Positions 25,623-35,830 of a stretch of 64,000 nucleotides of DNA are shown in pieces. Every line of letters begins with the position of its first letter. Position 1 is the first letter of the stretch. A program made the position numbers and the translations under genes. Source of the DNA: Ruegeria atlantica (GTDB lineage Bacteria > Pseudomonadota > Alphaproteobacteria > Rhodobacterales > Rhodobacteraceae); NCBI RefSeq assembly GCF_013032005.1, contig NZ_WQBE01000008.1, positions 124,001 through 188,000 on the forward strand, in the 5' to 3' direction. Below the pieces are notes generated by a model, which searched no databases, was not told the DNA's origin, and worked only from the letters and a program-made list of their open reading frames with translations.

Positions 25623-27196
25623 GCCTTTTGGATGTGAACAACCTCAAGGTCTCGTTCAAGCAGGACGGGCAGGTGAGCGCGGCGGTCAAAGGTGTTTCGT
25701 TCACCGTGGACCGGGGGGAAACCGTCGCACTTGTGGGGGAATCCGGATCAGGCAAGTCGGTTACGGCATTGTCCACCGTGTCGTTGCTGGGGGACAGTGC
25801 TATCGTCGAAGGTTCGGTCACCTATGACGGTGATGAGATGATCGGCGCTTCGCAAGACAAGCTGATGGACGTGCGCGGCAATGATATCAGCTTTATTTTT
25901 CAAGAGCCGATGACTTCGTTGAACCCGCTGCACACAATCCAAAAGCAGATGGCAGAATCGCTGGCCCTGCACCAGGGTCTGAGCGGAGATGCGGCACGCA
26001 CACGTATTGTCGAACTGCTGACCAAGGTGGGGATTCGTGATCCGCAGGATCGGTTGGACAGCTATCCACACCAGTTGTCCGGTGGGCAGCGGCAGCGGGT
26101 CATGATCGCAATGGCGCTGGCCAACAAGCCCGACATTCTGATCGCGGATGAACCGACAACTGCCCTGGACGTGACCATTCAGGCTCAGATTCTGGAGTTG
26201 TTGGCCGAGCTGCAAAAGTCAGAGAATATGGGGATGCTGTTCATCACCCATGATCTGGGCATTGTGCGGCGCATCGCCGACCGGGTTTGCGTGATGAAGG
26301 ATGGTGAGATCGTCGAGACCGGCGCCACTGCCGAGATCTTCAACAACCCGCAGCACCCCTATACGCAGAAACTGCTGGGGGCCGAGCCATCGGGCCATCC
26401 CGACCCCGTCGCCCCCGAGGCCGAAGAGGTCGCCCGTACCGATCACCTGAAGGTCTGGTTCCCGATCCAGCGCGGGTTTTTGAAACGGACCGTGGGCCAT
26501 GTGAAGGCAGTGAACGACGCCACGCTTAGCGTGCGCGCGGGCGAGACGGTGGGCATTGTCGGTGAAAGCGGGTCTGGTAAGACGACGCTGGCGCTGGCGA
26601 TCATGCGCCTGATTGCGTCCGAGGGGGCCATCACTTTTCGCGAACAGGACGTGCGCCGCTGGTCCACGCGAGAGTTGCGGCGGTTGCGCAAAGACATGCA
26701 GATCGTGTTCCAGGACCCGTTTGGCAGCCTTAGCCCGCGGATGACCTGCATGCAGATCATTGCCGAGGGCTTGGCGATCCATAAGGTCGACCCCCACCGT
26801 GCCCCGCGCGAATTGGTGGCCGAGGTGATGACCGAAGTGGGGTTGGACCCGGCGGCAATGGACCGATACCCGCATGAATTCTCGGGCGGACAACGTCAGC
26901 GTATCGCGATAGCGCGCGCCATGGTGTTGCGGCCCAAGCTACTGGTACTGGACGAACCGACCAGCGCGCTGGACATGACGGTGCAGGTGCAGATCGTTGA
27001 TCTTTTGCGCAATCTTCAGCGGAAATACGGGCTGGCCTATCTGTTCATCAGCCACGACCTGAAGGTGGTCCGGGCGATGTCTCACAAGGTGATTGTCATG
27101 CGGAACGGAGATGTCATCGAAATGGGTGCGGCTGAAGATTTGTTCGAAAATGCTCAGACAGATTATACCCGTGAACTGATTGCGGCAGCGGGGTAG
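25619..27196 (+). CDS. Peptide ABC transporter ATP-binding protein with two nucleotide domains (YejF-like)
   Basis: A 525-residue fused ATPase. Domain 1 has Walker [10 protein letters not shown], signature LSGGQRQRV and Walker [10 protein letters not shown]. Domain 2 has [18 protein letters not shown] and LLVLDEPTS. Each domain carries the oligopeptide C-terminal extension ([13 protein letters not shown] in the first). This is one half-and-half fused unit able to power the importer. It overlaps the preceding permease (ATGA). Confidence 0.94.
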   Translation: MSLLDVNNLKVSFKQDGQVSAAVKGVSFTVDRGETVALVGESGSGKSVTALSTVSLLGDSAIVEGSVTYDGDEMIGASQDKLMDVRGNDISFIFQEPMTSLNPLHTIQKQMAESLALHQGLSGDAARTRIVELLTKVGIRDPQDRLDSYPHQLSGGQRQRVMIAMALANKPDILIADEPTTALDVTIQAQILELLAELQKSENMGMLFITHDLGIVRRIADRVCVMKDGEIVETGATAEIFNNPQHPYTQKLLGAEPSGHPDPVAPEAEEVARTDHLKVWFPIQRGFLKRTVGHVKAVNDATLSVRAGETVGIVGESGSGKTTLALAIMRLIASEGAITFREQDVRRWSTRELRRLRKDMQIVFQDPFGSLSPRMTCMQIIAEGLAIHKVDPHRAPRELVAEVMTEVGLDPAAMDRYPHEFSGGQRQRIAIARAMVLRPKLLVLDEPTSALDMTVQVQIVDLLRNLQRKYGLAYLFISHDLKVVRAMSHKVIVMRNGDVIEMGAAEDLFENAQTDYTRELIAAAG

Positions 27197-27224
27197 GGTG
27201 AGTTCCTACCCGCGCGGCAAAGGG

Positions 27225-27704
27225 TTATAGACCCAGATCTTTCTTCAATTTGTTGAACTTTCTTTGGTGCGGGTTGCCTCTGACTTGCGAACGGATACTG
27301 TGGCGATACCAGTTTGACTTCTCAGGGATAAATCTCTCCCAGATTGTTCCGTCCGGGGCTGTCACAAACTCCCAACATTCTTCGAAACGTTTGTATTGCC
27401 TCGCACCGTTTTCGAACCAGTACCAGTCAGTCTCGTTACACAGTTTACCTCTGTTTGTGACGTACCATCGCCCAATGCCAACGGCGCCTTCTTTTTGCCC
27501 TATCCCCTGTAAGGTGCCGTTAGGTGCCCAATAGAACGACCCTCCAAGTCTCCAATTTGTTGTCTTGCCGGAATAGAGCTGAGCTATCGTTTGTGGGTCA
27601 GTGCGTTTTGCGCCTTTGGGTTTCCCCTTGGCAAGGCTTTCCCCGGCAGCCAGAAAAATGGCCGCGACTACAAATGTCGTCAGGACGGTTGTTGAATACG
27701 CCAT
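27225..27704 (-). CDS. DUF995-like exported protein
   Basis: A 159-residue protein with a signal peptide (cleavage near ESLAKG) and a single domain of about 100 residues with the pattern W-Y-V-T-N-R-G-K-L-C...W...C-W-E...DG, which resembles DUF995 family proteins. Two cysteines probably pair. The base composition is somewhat AT-richer than neighbours. It is transcribed opposite to the ABC importer. The role is unknown. Confidence 0.65.
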   Translation of the reverse strand: MAYSTTVLTTFVVAAIFLAAGESLAKGKPKGAKRTDPQTIAQLYSGKTTNWRLGGSFYWAPNGTLQGIGQKEGAVGIGRWYVTNRGKLCNETDWYWFENGARQYKRFEECWEFVTAPDGTIWERFIPEKSNWYRHSIRSQVRGNPHQRKFNKLKKDLGL

Positions 27705-27762
27705 AACTACGGCTCCTCTTTAAATAACAAACCTGAAATGTGGGGCGGCCCTCCTGTGTATT

Positions 27763-27793
27763 CTCTGACCGGGGTGCCGGTCAGAGGTTTTTT
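27763..27793 (+). terminator. Orphan rho-independent terminator on the plus strand
   Basis: CTCTGACCGG and CCGGTCAGAG form a perfect 10-base stem around GGTG and are followed by a run of six T. No plus-strand gene ends within 560 bases upstream; the neighbouring genes are both on the minus strand, so its transcript is unexplained. Confidence 0.75.
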
Positions 27794-27800
27794 GAGAATT

Positions 27801-29732
27801 TCACTGTGCGTTGGCGGCCTCGCGCGCTGCACTTTTCGGAAGTGGTCCGCGCAGCTCTTCATAGTGATCAAAGTTCAGCTTGACCCAACCGGTGCCACGT
27901 GTGGCACTGGCGAGGGTTCGGTGCAACTCGTCCTCGGCCACGGCGGGCAATTGGGCGTTGAAGATCTCCCAGCCTGAGGCGTTGGGATTGCCTTCAAAGC
28001 CCAGAACCTGGCCTTGCAGCGAACTTATGGTCGGAACCAGATCGCCTACAAAATCCGACGGCAGGTGGATTTCGGCACTCAGGATCGGCTGCAGGACCAC
28101 CGGTTTGGCTTGTGGCAGGGCCTCACGCACAGCATTCTTGCCTGCGGTACGGAAGGCATAGTCCGAGCTGTCCACGTTGTGGTGCTTGCCATCGCTAAGC
28201 GTGACTTTCACATCAACCACCGGAAAGCCCTCGGGCCCCTGCACCAACGCATCCTTGGCGCCGTGTTCGACCGATGGAATATAGTTCTTGGGCACCGCGC
28301 CCCCCTTTACGATTTCCTCGAACTGGAACCCCGAACCCCGCGGCATTGGCGCAACCGAGATTACTACGTCTGCGAACTGTCCAGCCCCTCCAGATTGTTT
28401 GCGGTGGCGGTGACGGTGTTCGACGGGTGCGCGAATGGTTTCGCGATAAGCGGTCTCAACCGCGTCGGCAGTAATCTCGATCCCGAAATCCTCATCTAGT
28501 TTGGCGGTGACACGACGCATGTGTTGCGGACCTTGTGAACCCAGAATTGCATGACCGCTAAGTTCGTCCTGTTCCAAATGCAGGCCGGGGTCGATCTCGA
28601 CCAGACGGGTCAGTGCGTTAGACAGGCGCACGTCGTCTCGCTCATGGGTGGGCGACACGATCTGACGATGCGCTGCCGGGTGGGAACCAGCCCATTCGGG
28701 CAGAGGGGTCGCCGAAGAACTGTCATAGAGATTGCCGGGATTTAGGTGATCGGATTTCACGGCGAGCCCAATTTGCCCGGCTGGTAGCTCGGCAATCTGC
28801 GTCTTGGCGTCCAGCGTAGTCAGGTTGCCGACGGTTTCGCCGCCCAGATTCTCATGCGCTTTCACACCTGCGCCCAGCCCGCGCAGAACGACGATCTTGC
28901 CGATATGTTTTTTTACATCCGCGAAGCCAGCGATCGCGCGGGCGTTTTCTGCCGCTTCGTCGCGCCCGGCGGCTATGTCAAACTCCGGGGCCTCGTGCCG
29001 CAGGGCTTTCATCAAACGAGTCAGCCCGTTTCCATGGCTGGCCGCGCCCAAACAGGCGGGTATCAGCTGGTGGTTCTGCAGCACTTGTGCGGCCAGATCG
29101 TAAACCTCGGCGCTGGGCGGTTGCTTGTCTTCGATCAGTTGCTCAAGCAAGTTGTCGTCGAAATCTGATAAGGTTTCCAACAATTCCGTGCGGGCCTCCT
29201 GTTCGCGGTCCTCGACCGATTGCGGCAATTCAATTAGGGCTGAGGGCTGGCCTTCCTGATATTTCCAGGCCCGCTCCGAGATCAGATCAACCGCACCGAC
29301 GATCGTGTCGCCCTCGCGGATCGGCACCTGACGCAGGGCGATGTGGTGGGTGCAATAGGTCTGCAACGCCGCAATGATGTCGCGAATCCGGCCATTGGGG
29401 TTGTCCATACGGTTGATGAACAGGAAGCAGGGAATGCCAGCCTCTTCGACCAGTCGCAGATATGGGGCGCACAGAACGGCGGCCAGCGGGTCGGGCGGCA
29501 CGACCACCACGGCGGCGTCCGAGATTGCCATGGCAGGGCCGACATAGGCCAGATTATCGCCGCCGCCATCGACATCAATGGCGCACCAGGGTTCGTCTAA
29601 ATAAGAAAAACCGTGCAAATGCACGGTTCCGGATACGTCGAATGTGGTGGACCGGCCGTCGAGGCGGCTGATGGCCTCGACCAGAGTGGTTTTGCCCGAT
29701 TGGCTGGGGCCGAGGACGGTGAAAACGCGCAT
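27801..29732 (-). CDS. Elongation factor G-like protein with a degenerate GTPase domain
   Basis: A 643-residue EF-G homologue about 50 residues shorter than usual. G1 is GPSQSGKT (8-15), G3 is DVDGGGD (53-59) where canonical EF-G has DTPGHVD, and G4 is NRMD (107-110). The catalytic histidine is thus Gly57. Only about 40 residues separate G1 from G3, compared with about 70 in standard EF-G, so most of switch I is missing. Domains II-V look complete, including HRHRKQSGGAGQFADV in domain IV and PSDFVGDLVPTISSLQGQVLG in domain V. It is probably a paralogue and not the main translocase, which would be expected elsewhere. Its function is unknown. Confidence 0.85.
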   Translation of the reverse strand: MRVFTVLGPSQSGKTTLVEAISRLDGRSTTFDVSGTVHLHGFSYLDEPWCAIDVDGGGDNLAYVGPAMAISDAAVVVVPPDPLAAVLCAPYLRLVEEAGIPCFLFINRMDNPNGRIRDIIAALQTYCTHHIALRQVPIREGDTIVGAVDLISERAWKYQEGQPSALIELPQSVEDREQEARTELLETLSDFDDNLLEQLIEDKQPPSAEVYDLAAQVLQNHQLIPACLGAASHGNGLTRLMKALRHEAPEFDIAAGRDEAAENARAIAGFADVKKHIGKIVVLRGLGAGVKAHENLGGETVGNLTTLDAKTQIAELPAGQIGLAVKSDHLNPGNLYDSSSATPLPEWAGSHPAAHRQIVSPTHERDDVRLSNALTRLVEIDPGLHLEQDELSGHAILGSQGPQHMRRVTAKLDEDFGIEITADAVETAYRETIRAPVEHRHRHRKQSGGAGQFADVVISVAPMPRGSGFQFEEIVKGGAVPKNYIPSVEHGAKDALVQGPEGFPVVDVKVTLSDGKHHNVDSSDYAFRTAGKNAVREALPQAKPVVLQPILSAEIHLPSDFVGDLVPTISSLQGQVLGFEGNPNASGWEIFNAQLPAVAEDELHRTLASATRGTGWVKLNFDHYEELRGPLPKSAAREAANAQ

Positions 29733-29833
29733 GGGTGCTGTCCCTCTTTCAAATTGCAGATCGGCTGCACGAAAGGGATAGCCTTACGCAAATGCGTTGG
29801 CGCGAACTGTCTGGTATTGGGCCTGCCTCGGGT

Positions 29834-29852
29834 GCGGGCGGGTTCCGCCCGC
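29834..29852. repeat. Short GC-rich hairpin between hemN and the EF-G-like gene
   Basis: GCGGGCGG and CCGCCCGC pair perfectly around a 3-base loop. There is no T run on either side, so intrinsic termination is doubtful. Otherwise the 175-base gap shows nothing notable. Confidence 0.45.
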
Positions 29853-29907
29853 CCTGCAAGTGTGGAAAAAACTGACCCGCCGCGTCAAGCCCTGACCTGC
29901 CTTGATG

Positions 29908-31263
29908 TCAGATTGCCGAACTGTGGCCGGCCAAGCTTAGGTCATAGGCGTCAAAGCTGCGGGCAATCATGCGGGTCAGCGGCCGGGCCTCGGGCGGGAT
30001 GAACAAGCCATCTTCGGTGATCCACAGCAGGCCGTCAAAGGCTGTATTGGCAGCCTGATACATAGCCTGCAACTCTGGCCCGGTGATGTCGTGATTGCCC
30101 AGAACCTCGGCTGTATTGATCTGGAAATCGCACATCAGCGCTTCGATCAGCCGGGCGCGCAGAACGTCCTGCCCTTTGAACAAGTGCCCGCGTGAGGTCG
30201 AGAACCGCCCTTCGCGAATCGCCTTGGTATGGGCAGATGTTGCGGGCGCATTCTGGGCATAGCCTTGCGGAAAGCGCGAGATAGAGCTGGCACCAACCCC
30301 GATCAGAACCTCGGCCTGATCGTCGGTATAGCCCTGGAAGTTCCGCTTTAACCGCCCGGCCTTGAGCGCATGGGTCAGGCCGTCATCTTGCGTGGCGAAA
30401 TGGTCAATGCCGATCTCGGCATAGTCATCCCACATGAACAGGCGGCGGGCGGTGTCGAACAGATCAAGACGTTCTTCGGGGGTCGGCAGGGCATCTGAGG
30501 GGATCAGTTGCTGCCGCTTGGCCATCCATGGCACATGGGCATAACCGTATAGCGCGACACGATCCGGGCTGAGCGACAGAAGTTTCTGCACGCTTTCCGT
30601 CATCCGCAATTTGGTCTGGTGCGGCAGGCCATACAGGATATCCGCATTCAGGCTGCTGATCCCACGGGCGCGGATCATGTCCACGGCTTTGCGTGTGACG
30701 TCATAGCTTTGGATGCGCCCGATGGTCTTCTGAATTTCGTCGTCGAAATCCTGCACCCCGATTGAGGCGCGGTTCATCCCGGCCTCGGCCAATGCGTCCA
30801 GACGGGCCTCATCAATCTCGTTCGGGTCGATCTCGACCGAGAACTCGGCATTCGGGCCCAGCGGTACGACATCCAGAATCCGCGCGGCCAGATCCCGCAT
30901 CAGATCCGGGTTCAACAGGGTTGGCGTACCGCCACCCCAATGCAGGCGCGACAGGGTAATGCCCTCGGGCAGGCGTTCAGCCAGCAGGTCAAGCTCGGCT
31001 TTCAGAACGTCCACATAGGCAATCACCGGGTTGTCGGTTTGCGTGCCCTGCGTGCGGCAGGCGCAGAACCAGCACAGCCTGCGGCAGAACGGGACATGGA
31101 CGTACAACGACACCTCGCTGCCCGGCTTCAGGCCGGAAATCCAGTCGGAATAAAGGCTTGACCCCACGTCATTGCTGAAGTGGGGGGCGGTGGGATAGCT
31201 TGTATAACGCGGGACTTTCGCGTCAAATAGTCCAAGCTTGGCCAATTGTGGTTTCACTATCAT
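29908..31263 (-). CDS. hemN: Oxygen-independent coproporphyrinogen III oxidase
   Basis: A 451-residue radical-SAM enzyme that decarboxylates coproporphyrinogen III to protoporphyrinogen IX without oxygen in heme synthesis. The 4Fe-4S site is HVPFCRRLCWFC (Cys60, Cys64, Cys67), followed by Cys69 typical of HemN. The N-terminus FDAKVPRYTSYPTAPHF is diagnostic of true HemN rather than HemW. It is divergent from fnrL, with an FNR-type box between, consistent with anaerobic induction. Confidence 0.96.
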   Translation of the reverse strand: MIVKPQLAKLGLFDAKVPRYTSYPTAPHFSNDVGSSLYSDWISGLKPGSEVSLYVHVPFCRRLCWFCACRTQGTQTDNPVIAYVDVLKAELDLLAERLPEGITLSRLHWGGGTPTLLNPDLMRDLAARILDVVPLGPNAEFSVEIDPNEIDEARLDALAEAGMNRASIGVQDFDDEIQKTIGRIQSYDVTRKAVDMIRARGISSLNADILYGLPHQTKLRMTESVQKLLSLSPDRVALYGYAHVPWMAKRQQLIPSDALPTPEERLDLFDTARRLFMWDDYAEIGIDHFATQDDGLTHALKAGRLKRNFQGYTDDQAEVLIGVGASSISRFPQGYAQNAPATSAHTKAIREGRFSTSRGHLFKGQDVLRARLIEALMCDFQINTAEVLGNHDITGPELQAMYQAANTAFDGLLWITEDGLFIPPEARPLTRMIARSFDAYDLSLAGHSSAI

Positions 31264-31298
31264 GGCGATAGCTTTAAGGGACGGACCGTCTAGATGCT

Positions 31299-31312
31299 TT
31301 GACCGAGATCAA
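31299..31312. promoter_or_regulatory. FNR box between hemN and fnrL
   Basis: TTGACCGAGATCAA matches the FNR/FnrL consensus TTGAT-N4-ATCAA with one change. It is 36 bases before the hemN start and 13 before the fnrL start, positions that would allow activation of hemN and repression of fnrL itself. That is an inference. Confidence 0.72.
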
Positions 31313-31324
31313 GTGGAAACGTGC

Positions 31325-32068
31325 ATGACACCGATACTCAAATTCGACCATACAAACTGCGGAGATTGCCCCATCCGGCATCGTGCAGTATGCGCCCACT
31401 GTGATGCGAACGAGCTGGTAGAGCTTGAAGGCATCAAATACTATCGCAGTTTTGAGGCTGGTCAGACGATCATCTGGTCAGGGGATCAGATGAATTTTGT
31501 GGGCTCGGTCGTGTCAGGCATCGCCTCGCTGACCCAGACAATGGAAGATGGTCGCACCCAGATGGTTGGCCTTTTGCTGCCCAGTGATTTCGTCGGGCGG
31601 CCAGGCCGCGATTCTGCGCCATACGATGTGCTGGCAACAACCGATCTGGTCATGTGTTGTTTTCGCAAGAAGCCGTTCGAAGACTTGATGAGCAATACCC
31701 CGCATATTGCACACCGGCTGTTGCAAATGACGCTGGACGAGCTGGACGCCGCGCGCGAGTGGATGTTGGTGCTGGGGCGCAAGACTGCGCGAGAAAAGAT
31801 TGCCAGCCTGCTGTCGATTATCGCCCGGCGCGATGCGTCGATCAATCAAAAGGGAAACACGGGGCCGATCGTGTTTGACCTTCCGCTAACCCGCGAGGCG
31901 ATGGCGGACTACCTTGGGCTGACGCTGGAAACAGTCAGTCGGCAGATCTCGGCCCTGAAAAAGGATCAGGTCATCACGTTGGAAGGCAAACGCCACGTGA
32001 CGATTCCGGATATGGGCCGCCTGATGGAAGAGGCAGGCGACGACTCGGATGGAGGTTTTCTGGTCTGA
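31325..32068 (+). CDS. fnrL: Crp/Fnr-family transcriptional regulator FnrL
   Basis: A 247-residue oxygen-sensing regulator. N-terminal cysteines in NCGDCPIRHRAVCAHC (12, 15, 23, 26) plus a central one (MCCFRKK, near 113) supply the 4Fe-4S ligands. The C-terminal helix-turn-helix is LTREAMADYLGLTLETVSRQ, with the FNR-type E-x2-SR recognition helix. I use ATG 31325; upstream in-frame codons would cross the FNR box. FnrL activates cbb3 oxidase and heme genes in low oxygen, and both lie next to it here. Confidence 0.94.
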   Translation: MTPILKFDHTNCGDCPIRHRAVCAHCDANELVELEGIKYYRSFEAGQTIIWSGDQMNFVGSVVSGIASLTQTMEDGRTQMVGLLLPSDFVGRPGRDSAPYDVLATTDLVMCCFRKKPFEDLMSNTPHIAHRLLQMTLDELDAAREWMLVLGRKTAREKIASLLSIIARRDASINQKGNTGPIVFDLPLTREAMADYLGLTLETVSRQISALKKDQVITLEGKRHVTIPDMGRLMEEAGDDSDGGFLV

Positions 32069-32142
32069 CACGCTTGCAGCGTGACTGGATCGGCTGGCCA
32101 TGTTTAACTGGGGTCATTTGAAGCAGACCTCAGGAGTAAGTC

Positions 32143-32394
32143 ATGGGATTCAGTAGCATTCTGGCGATGCTGTTCATCGGCGCGATCGCCGGGTGGCTGT
32201 CGGGCAAGATCATGGAAGGCCGCGGCTTTGGCCTGATTGGCAATATCATCGTCGGCATTGTAGGCGCGTTTTTGGCCGGTTTGATCTTTCCCGCGCTGGG
32301 CTTTGCTGTTGGAGGCGGTGTCCTTTCAACTATTTTCTTCGCCACCATCGGTGCGATCATCCTTCTGTTTCTGATCGGATTGGTGAAAAGGTAA
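32143..32394 (+). CDS. GlsB/YeaQ/YmgE-family stress-response membrane protein
   Basis: An 83-residue, glycine-rich membrane protein with two to three hydrophobic segments and the transglycosylase-associated pattern GAIAGWLSGKIM...GLIGNIIVGIVGAFLAGLIF. Members are induced by stress and have no proven biochemical role. A CAGGAG site precedes the start. It stands alone between fnrL and a terminator. Confidence 0.86.
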   Translation: MGFSSILAMLFIGAIAGWLSGKIMEGRGFGLIGNIIVGIVGAFLAGLIFPALGFAVGGGVLSTIFFATIGAIILLFLIGLVKR

Positions 32395-32417
32395 AAACCG
32401 CCCCAAGGGGCGGTTTT
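32394..32417. terminator. Bidirectional rho-independent terminator
   Basis: AAAACCGCCCC and GGGGCGGTTTT pair around a short AA centre, with A and T tracts at either side. It separates the convergent membrane-protein and universal-stress genes. Confidence 0.82.
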
Positions 32418-32432
32418 CTGTAACAGCCTATA

Positions 32433-33272
32433 CTAGTGAGCCAGGAACACCGGTACCGTGGCTTGTTCCAACATGTTCCGTGTCGCGCCGCCCAAAATGG
32501 CCTCGCGGAACCGCGAGTGTCCGTAGGCTCCCATCACGATCATGTCTGCCTCGGTATCTGCGGCGTGACGATTCAGGATATCGGATACCCGCGTCATGGT
32601 CTTGCTCAGCACGTCGATTTCGCATTTCACGCCATGGCGGGCCAGCATCTGCGACAGCATCCCACCAGGGTCCGAGCGGTCGGGGCCGTGGCGCGGCGGA
32701 TCAATCACGACGATGCGCACCAGATCGGCTTGCGTCAGAAACGGTAGCGCGCGGCGGATGGCTCGCATGGCCTCGACGCTCTCGTTCCAGCCGATCAGGA
32801 TGTTGCCCGGTCGTGCGAACGGGGTTGCATCGTCAGGAACGACTAGAACAGGCGCGTGACCTTCGAACATGGCAGCTTCGACAATGGGTTCGGCCTCGGC
32901 GTCGCGGTCAGGTCCGTAAGGTTGCGGGAGAATGACAAGATCGGAAAACCGCGCGCGGTGCGCCACGTGGCGCCCGATATCCGAGATCTGGGCAACACCG
33001 CTTTCGGCGGACCAGCGGATTCCAGTCTTGCCCAGATAGTCTTTGGCATAGGCCAGCACCTCTTCGGCTTCGGCATTCGCGCGGCTCAGTGTTTCCTGGA
33101 GTATCAGGGCGTTTGCGCCGGCGTAGTAATATCCCGTCTGGCTGCGGTCGACGCCCAGACACAAAGCCTCGGCATGCGCGTCTTGCGAAGCAGTCAGAGC
33201 GGCCATCTGGGCCAGAGGCGCGTCACTGTGGTTCGTGTCTGTCATCACCGTGAGAAGAGATTTGTATGCCAT
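32433..33272 (-). CDS. Universal stress protein, two-domain UspA family
   Basis: A 279-residue tandem UspA protein. The second half ends in [22 protein letters not shown], which matches the G-2x-G-9x-G(S/T) ATP-binding pattern; the first half is more divergent. It sits divergent to ccoN, and a shared FNR box lies between, so it may be induced under low oxygen with the oxidase. The function beyond stress response is not known. Confidence 0.87.
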   Translation of the reverse strand: MAYKSLLTVMTDTNHSDAPLAQMAALTASQDAHAEALCLGVDRSQTGYYYAGANALILQETLSRANAEAEEVLAYAKDYLGKTGIRWSAESGVAQISDIGRHVAHRARFSDLVILPQPYGPDRDAEAEPIVEAAMFEGHAPVLVVPDDATPFARPGNILIGWNESVEAMRAIRRALPFLTQADLVRIVVIDPPRHGPDRSDPGGMLSQMLARHGVKCEIDVLSKTMTRVSDILNRHAADTEADMIVMGAYGHSRFREAILGGATRNMLEQATVPVFLAH

Positions 33273-33360
33273 TTTGACCTCTTGTCTTTCAGGCTCATGT
33301 ACCTGCGGCCCTATGGCCCAGTTGTCAGTTTACGATTGTCACAGAAATCAGTGTATTGTC

Positions 33361-33374
33361 TTGACACAGATCAA
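33361..33374. promoter_or_regulatory. FNR box between usp and ccoN
   Basis: TTGACACAGATCAA fits TTGAT-N4-ATCAA with one mismatch. It lies 94 bases before the ccoN start and 89 bases before the universal-stress start, so either or both divergent units could be controlled. Confidence 0.75.
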
Positions 33375-33467
33375 AGTAATTCTGGCCGCCGTTCGACAAA
33401 ACGGCAACCAGTCAAAAGGGTCCTGCGATATACAAGAATCACGTGGGGCATGGCAAAGGGACGCAAT

Positions 33468-35075
33468 ATGTCAAATTACATCAAGCTGATCGTGCTTGGT
33501 CTGGTTGTGGTGTTCACTGCGATCGGGTCCAACTATGCACGCGATTTGGCGTATCAGGTGCATTCGATTCTGGTGATGCTGATCGCCGGTGGTTTGTTCA
33601 TCTGGACGCTTAAAAACACCGACGAGCCAGATATTCTTGTAGACCGTTCGGGTGAATACATGGATGGCGTGATCCGCTATGGCGTGATCGCAACTGCCTT
33701 TTGGGGCGTGGTCGGGTTCCTTGCAGGGACTTTCATCGCGTTTCAGCTGGCCTTTCCAGCGCTGAACTTCGAATGGGCGCAGGGCTATCTGAACTTTGGT
33801 CGTTTGCGTCCGCTGCACACATCGGCGGTGATCTTTGCCTTTGGCGGTAACGCCTTGATCGCAACCTCGTTCTATGTGGTACAGCGCACCAGCGCCGCGC
33901 GCCTTTGGGGCGGCAATCTGGCGTGGTTTGTGTTCTGGGGCTATCAGCTGTTCATTGTACTGGCAGCGACCGGCTACGTACTGGGTGGTACTCAGTCCAA
34001 AGAATATGCCGAGCCTGAATGGTATGTAGACCTTTGGCTGACCATTGTGTGGGTTGCCTATCTGGCCGTTTTCCTTGGAACGATCGTCAGGCGGAAGGAA
34101 CCCCACATCTATGTGGCGAACTGGTTCTATCTGGCGTTCATCGTGACTGTCGCCATGCTGCATCTGGTCAACAACATGACCATCCCGGTCAGCATCTGGG
34201 GTTCGAAATCGGTTATCGTCTGGTCTGGTGTGCAGGACGCCATGATCCAGTGGTGGTACGGCCACAATGCTGTGGGCTTCTTCCTGACCGCGGGTTTCCT
34301 AGGAATGATGTATTACTTCATCCCGAAACAGGCCGAGCGTCCGGTATTCAGCTATAAGCTGTCGATCATCCACTTCTGGGCTCTGATCTTCCTGTATATC
34401 TGGGCCGGTCCGCACCACCTGCATTATACCGCGTTGCCTGACTGGGCTTCGACGCTGGGCATGGTGTTCTCAATCGTGCTGTGGATGCCGTCATGGGGTG
34501 GAATGATCAACGGTCTGATGACCCTGTCGGGTGCATGGGACAAGCTGCGCACTGATCCGGTTATTCGGATGATGGTGATCTCGGTCGGCTTCTATGGAAT
34601 GTCCACCTTTGAAGGCCCGATGATGTCGATCCGTGCAGTGAACTCGCTGTCGCACTACACCGACTGGACCATCGGTCACGTGCATTCGGGCGCGCTGGGC
34701 TGGAACGGCATGATCACTTTTGGTGCGCTGTACTTCTTGGTGCCTGTCCTGTGGAAGCGTGAGCGTCTGTATTCGCTGCAGATGGTCAGCTGGCACTTCT
34801 GGCTCGCTACCATCGGCATCGTGCTTTACGCCGCGTCGATGTGGGTCACCGGCATCATGGAAGGTCTGATGTGGCGCGAAGTGGATGCCAACGGCTTCCT
34901 GGTGAACTCGTTCGCCGACACCGTGGCTGCCAAGTTCCCGATGTATGTGGTGCGTGCTTTGGGTGGCGTGATGTTCGTCGCTGGCTCGCTGATCATGTGC
35001 TACAACCTGTGGATGACTGTGCGGAAAGCGCCGGCCAAAGAGGCCAGCCTGTCCGTCGCGGTCCCGGCTGAATAA
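33468..35075 (+). CDS. ccoN: Cytochrome c oxidase cbb3-type, catalytic subunit I
   Basis: A 535-residue heme-copper oxidase subunit with about 12 membrane segments; it holds hemes b and b3 and CuB and reduces oxygen with high affinity. The CuB region is [13 protein letters not shown], with further histidines in [13 protein letters not shown] and [14 protein letters not shown] use ATG 33468, which has a clean AGGGA site 6 bases upstream; longer in-frame starts would run through the FNR box. First gene of ccoNOQP. Confidence 0.96.
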   Translation: MSNYIKLIVLGLVVVFTAIGSNYARDLAYQVHSILVMLIAGGLFIWTLKNTDEPDILVDRSGEYMDGVIRYGVIATAFWGVVGFLAGTFIAFQLAFPALNFEWAQGYLNFGRLRPLHTSAVIFAFGGNALIATSFYVVQRTSAARLWGGNLAWFVFWGYQLFIVLAATGYVLGGTQSKEYAEPEWYVDLWLTIVWVAYLAVFLGTIVRRKEPHIYVANWFYLAFIVTVAMLHLVNNMTIPVSIWGSKSVIVWSGVQDAMIQWWYGHNAVGFFLTAGFLGMMYYFIPKQAERPVFSYKLSIIHFWALIFLYIWAGPHHLHYTALPDWASTLGMVFSIVLWMPSWGGMINGLMTLSGAWDKLRTDPVIRMMVISVGFYGMSTFEGPMMSIRAVNSLSHYTDWTIGHVHSGALGWNGMITFGALYFLVPVLWKRERLYSLQMVSWHFWLATIGIVLYAASMWVTGIMEGLMWREVDANGFLVNSFADTVAAKFPMYVVRALGGVMFVAGSLIMCYNLWMTVRKAPAKEASLSVAVPAE

Positions 35076-35089
35076 GGAGGGCCGGAGCA

Positions 35090-35818
35090 ATGGCAATTCT
35101 CGACAAACATAAGATCCTCGAGACCAACGCGACCCTCCTGCTGATCTTCAGCTTTCTGGTCGTTACCATCGGTGGCATCGTACAAATCACCCCGCTGTTC
35201 TATCTTGAGAACACCATCGAGAAGGTAGAGGGCATGCGCCCATACACCCCCCTCGAATTGGCCGGGCGTGACATCTACATCCGCGAAGGGTGCTATGTCT
35301 GCCACAGTCAGATGATCCGCCCGATGCGGGACGAGGTTGAGCGCTATGGTCACTACTCGCTGGCGGCTGAATCGATGTATGATCACCCATTCCAGTGGGG
35401 CTCCAAGCGTACCGGGCCTGATATCGCTCGTGTCGGTGGCCGTTATTCGGACCAGTGGCAGGTGGACCACCTGCGTGATCCGCAATCAGTTGTGCCTGAA
35501 TCGGTGATGCCGAAATATGGCTTCCTCGAGCATCGGAAGATCGACGGTAAGTATATCGGTGATGTCATGGCTGCCAATTCTGTGGTCGGCACGCCGTACA
35601 CAGACGAGATGCTCGAGCAGGCACAGGCGGATTTCCGTGCGCAGGCGGATCCGGACAGCGACTATGACGGATTGCTGGAACGCTATGGCGACAAGGTCAA
35701 TGTCCGCAATTTCGATGGTCAATCTGAGTTGACCGAGATGGATGCGCTCGTTGCTTACCTTCAGATGCTGGGCACGTTGGTTGATTTCTCGACCTTCACC
35801 CCGGACGCAAGCCGATAA
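35090..35818 (+). CDS. ccoO: Cytochrome c oxidase cbb3-type, subunit II
   Basis: A 242-residue monoheme cytochrome c with an N-terminal membrane anchor (about 14-34). The heme site is [13 protein letters not shown] (Cys68, Cys71, His72) and a Met lies later in the fold. It passes electrons from CcoP to CcoN. It starts 14 bases after ccoN with a GGAGG site. Confidence 0.96.
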   Translation: MAILDKHKILETNATLLLIFSFLVVTIGGIVQITPLFYLENTIEKVEGMRPYTPLELAGRDIYIREGCYVCHSQMIRPMRDEVERYGHYSLAAESMYDHPFQWGSKRTGPDIARVGGRYSDQWQVDHLRDPQSVVPESVMPKYGFLEHRKIDGKYIGDVMAANSVVGTPYTDEMLEQAQADFRAQADPDSDYDGLLERYGDKVNVRNFDGQSELTEMDALVAYLQMLGTLVDFSTFTPDASR

Positions 35819-35830
35819 CAGGAGGGTGTG

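Noticed and set aside
27763..27793. Terminator of the EF-G-like gene
   Set aside because: On the minus strand the hairpin is preceded by A residues and not followed by T, so it suits plus-strand transcripts only.
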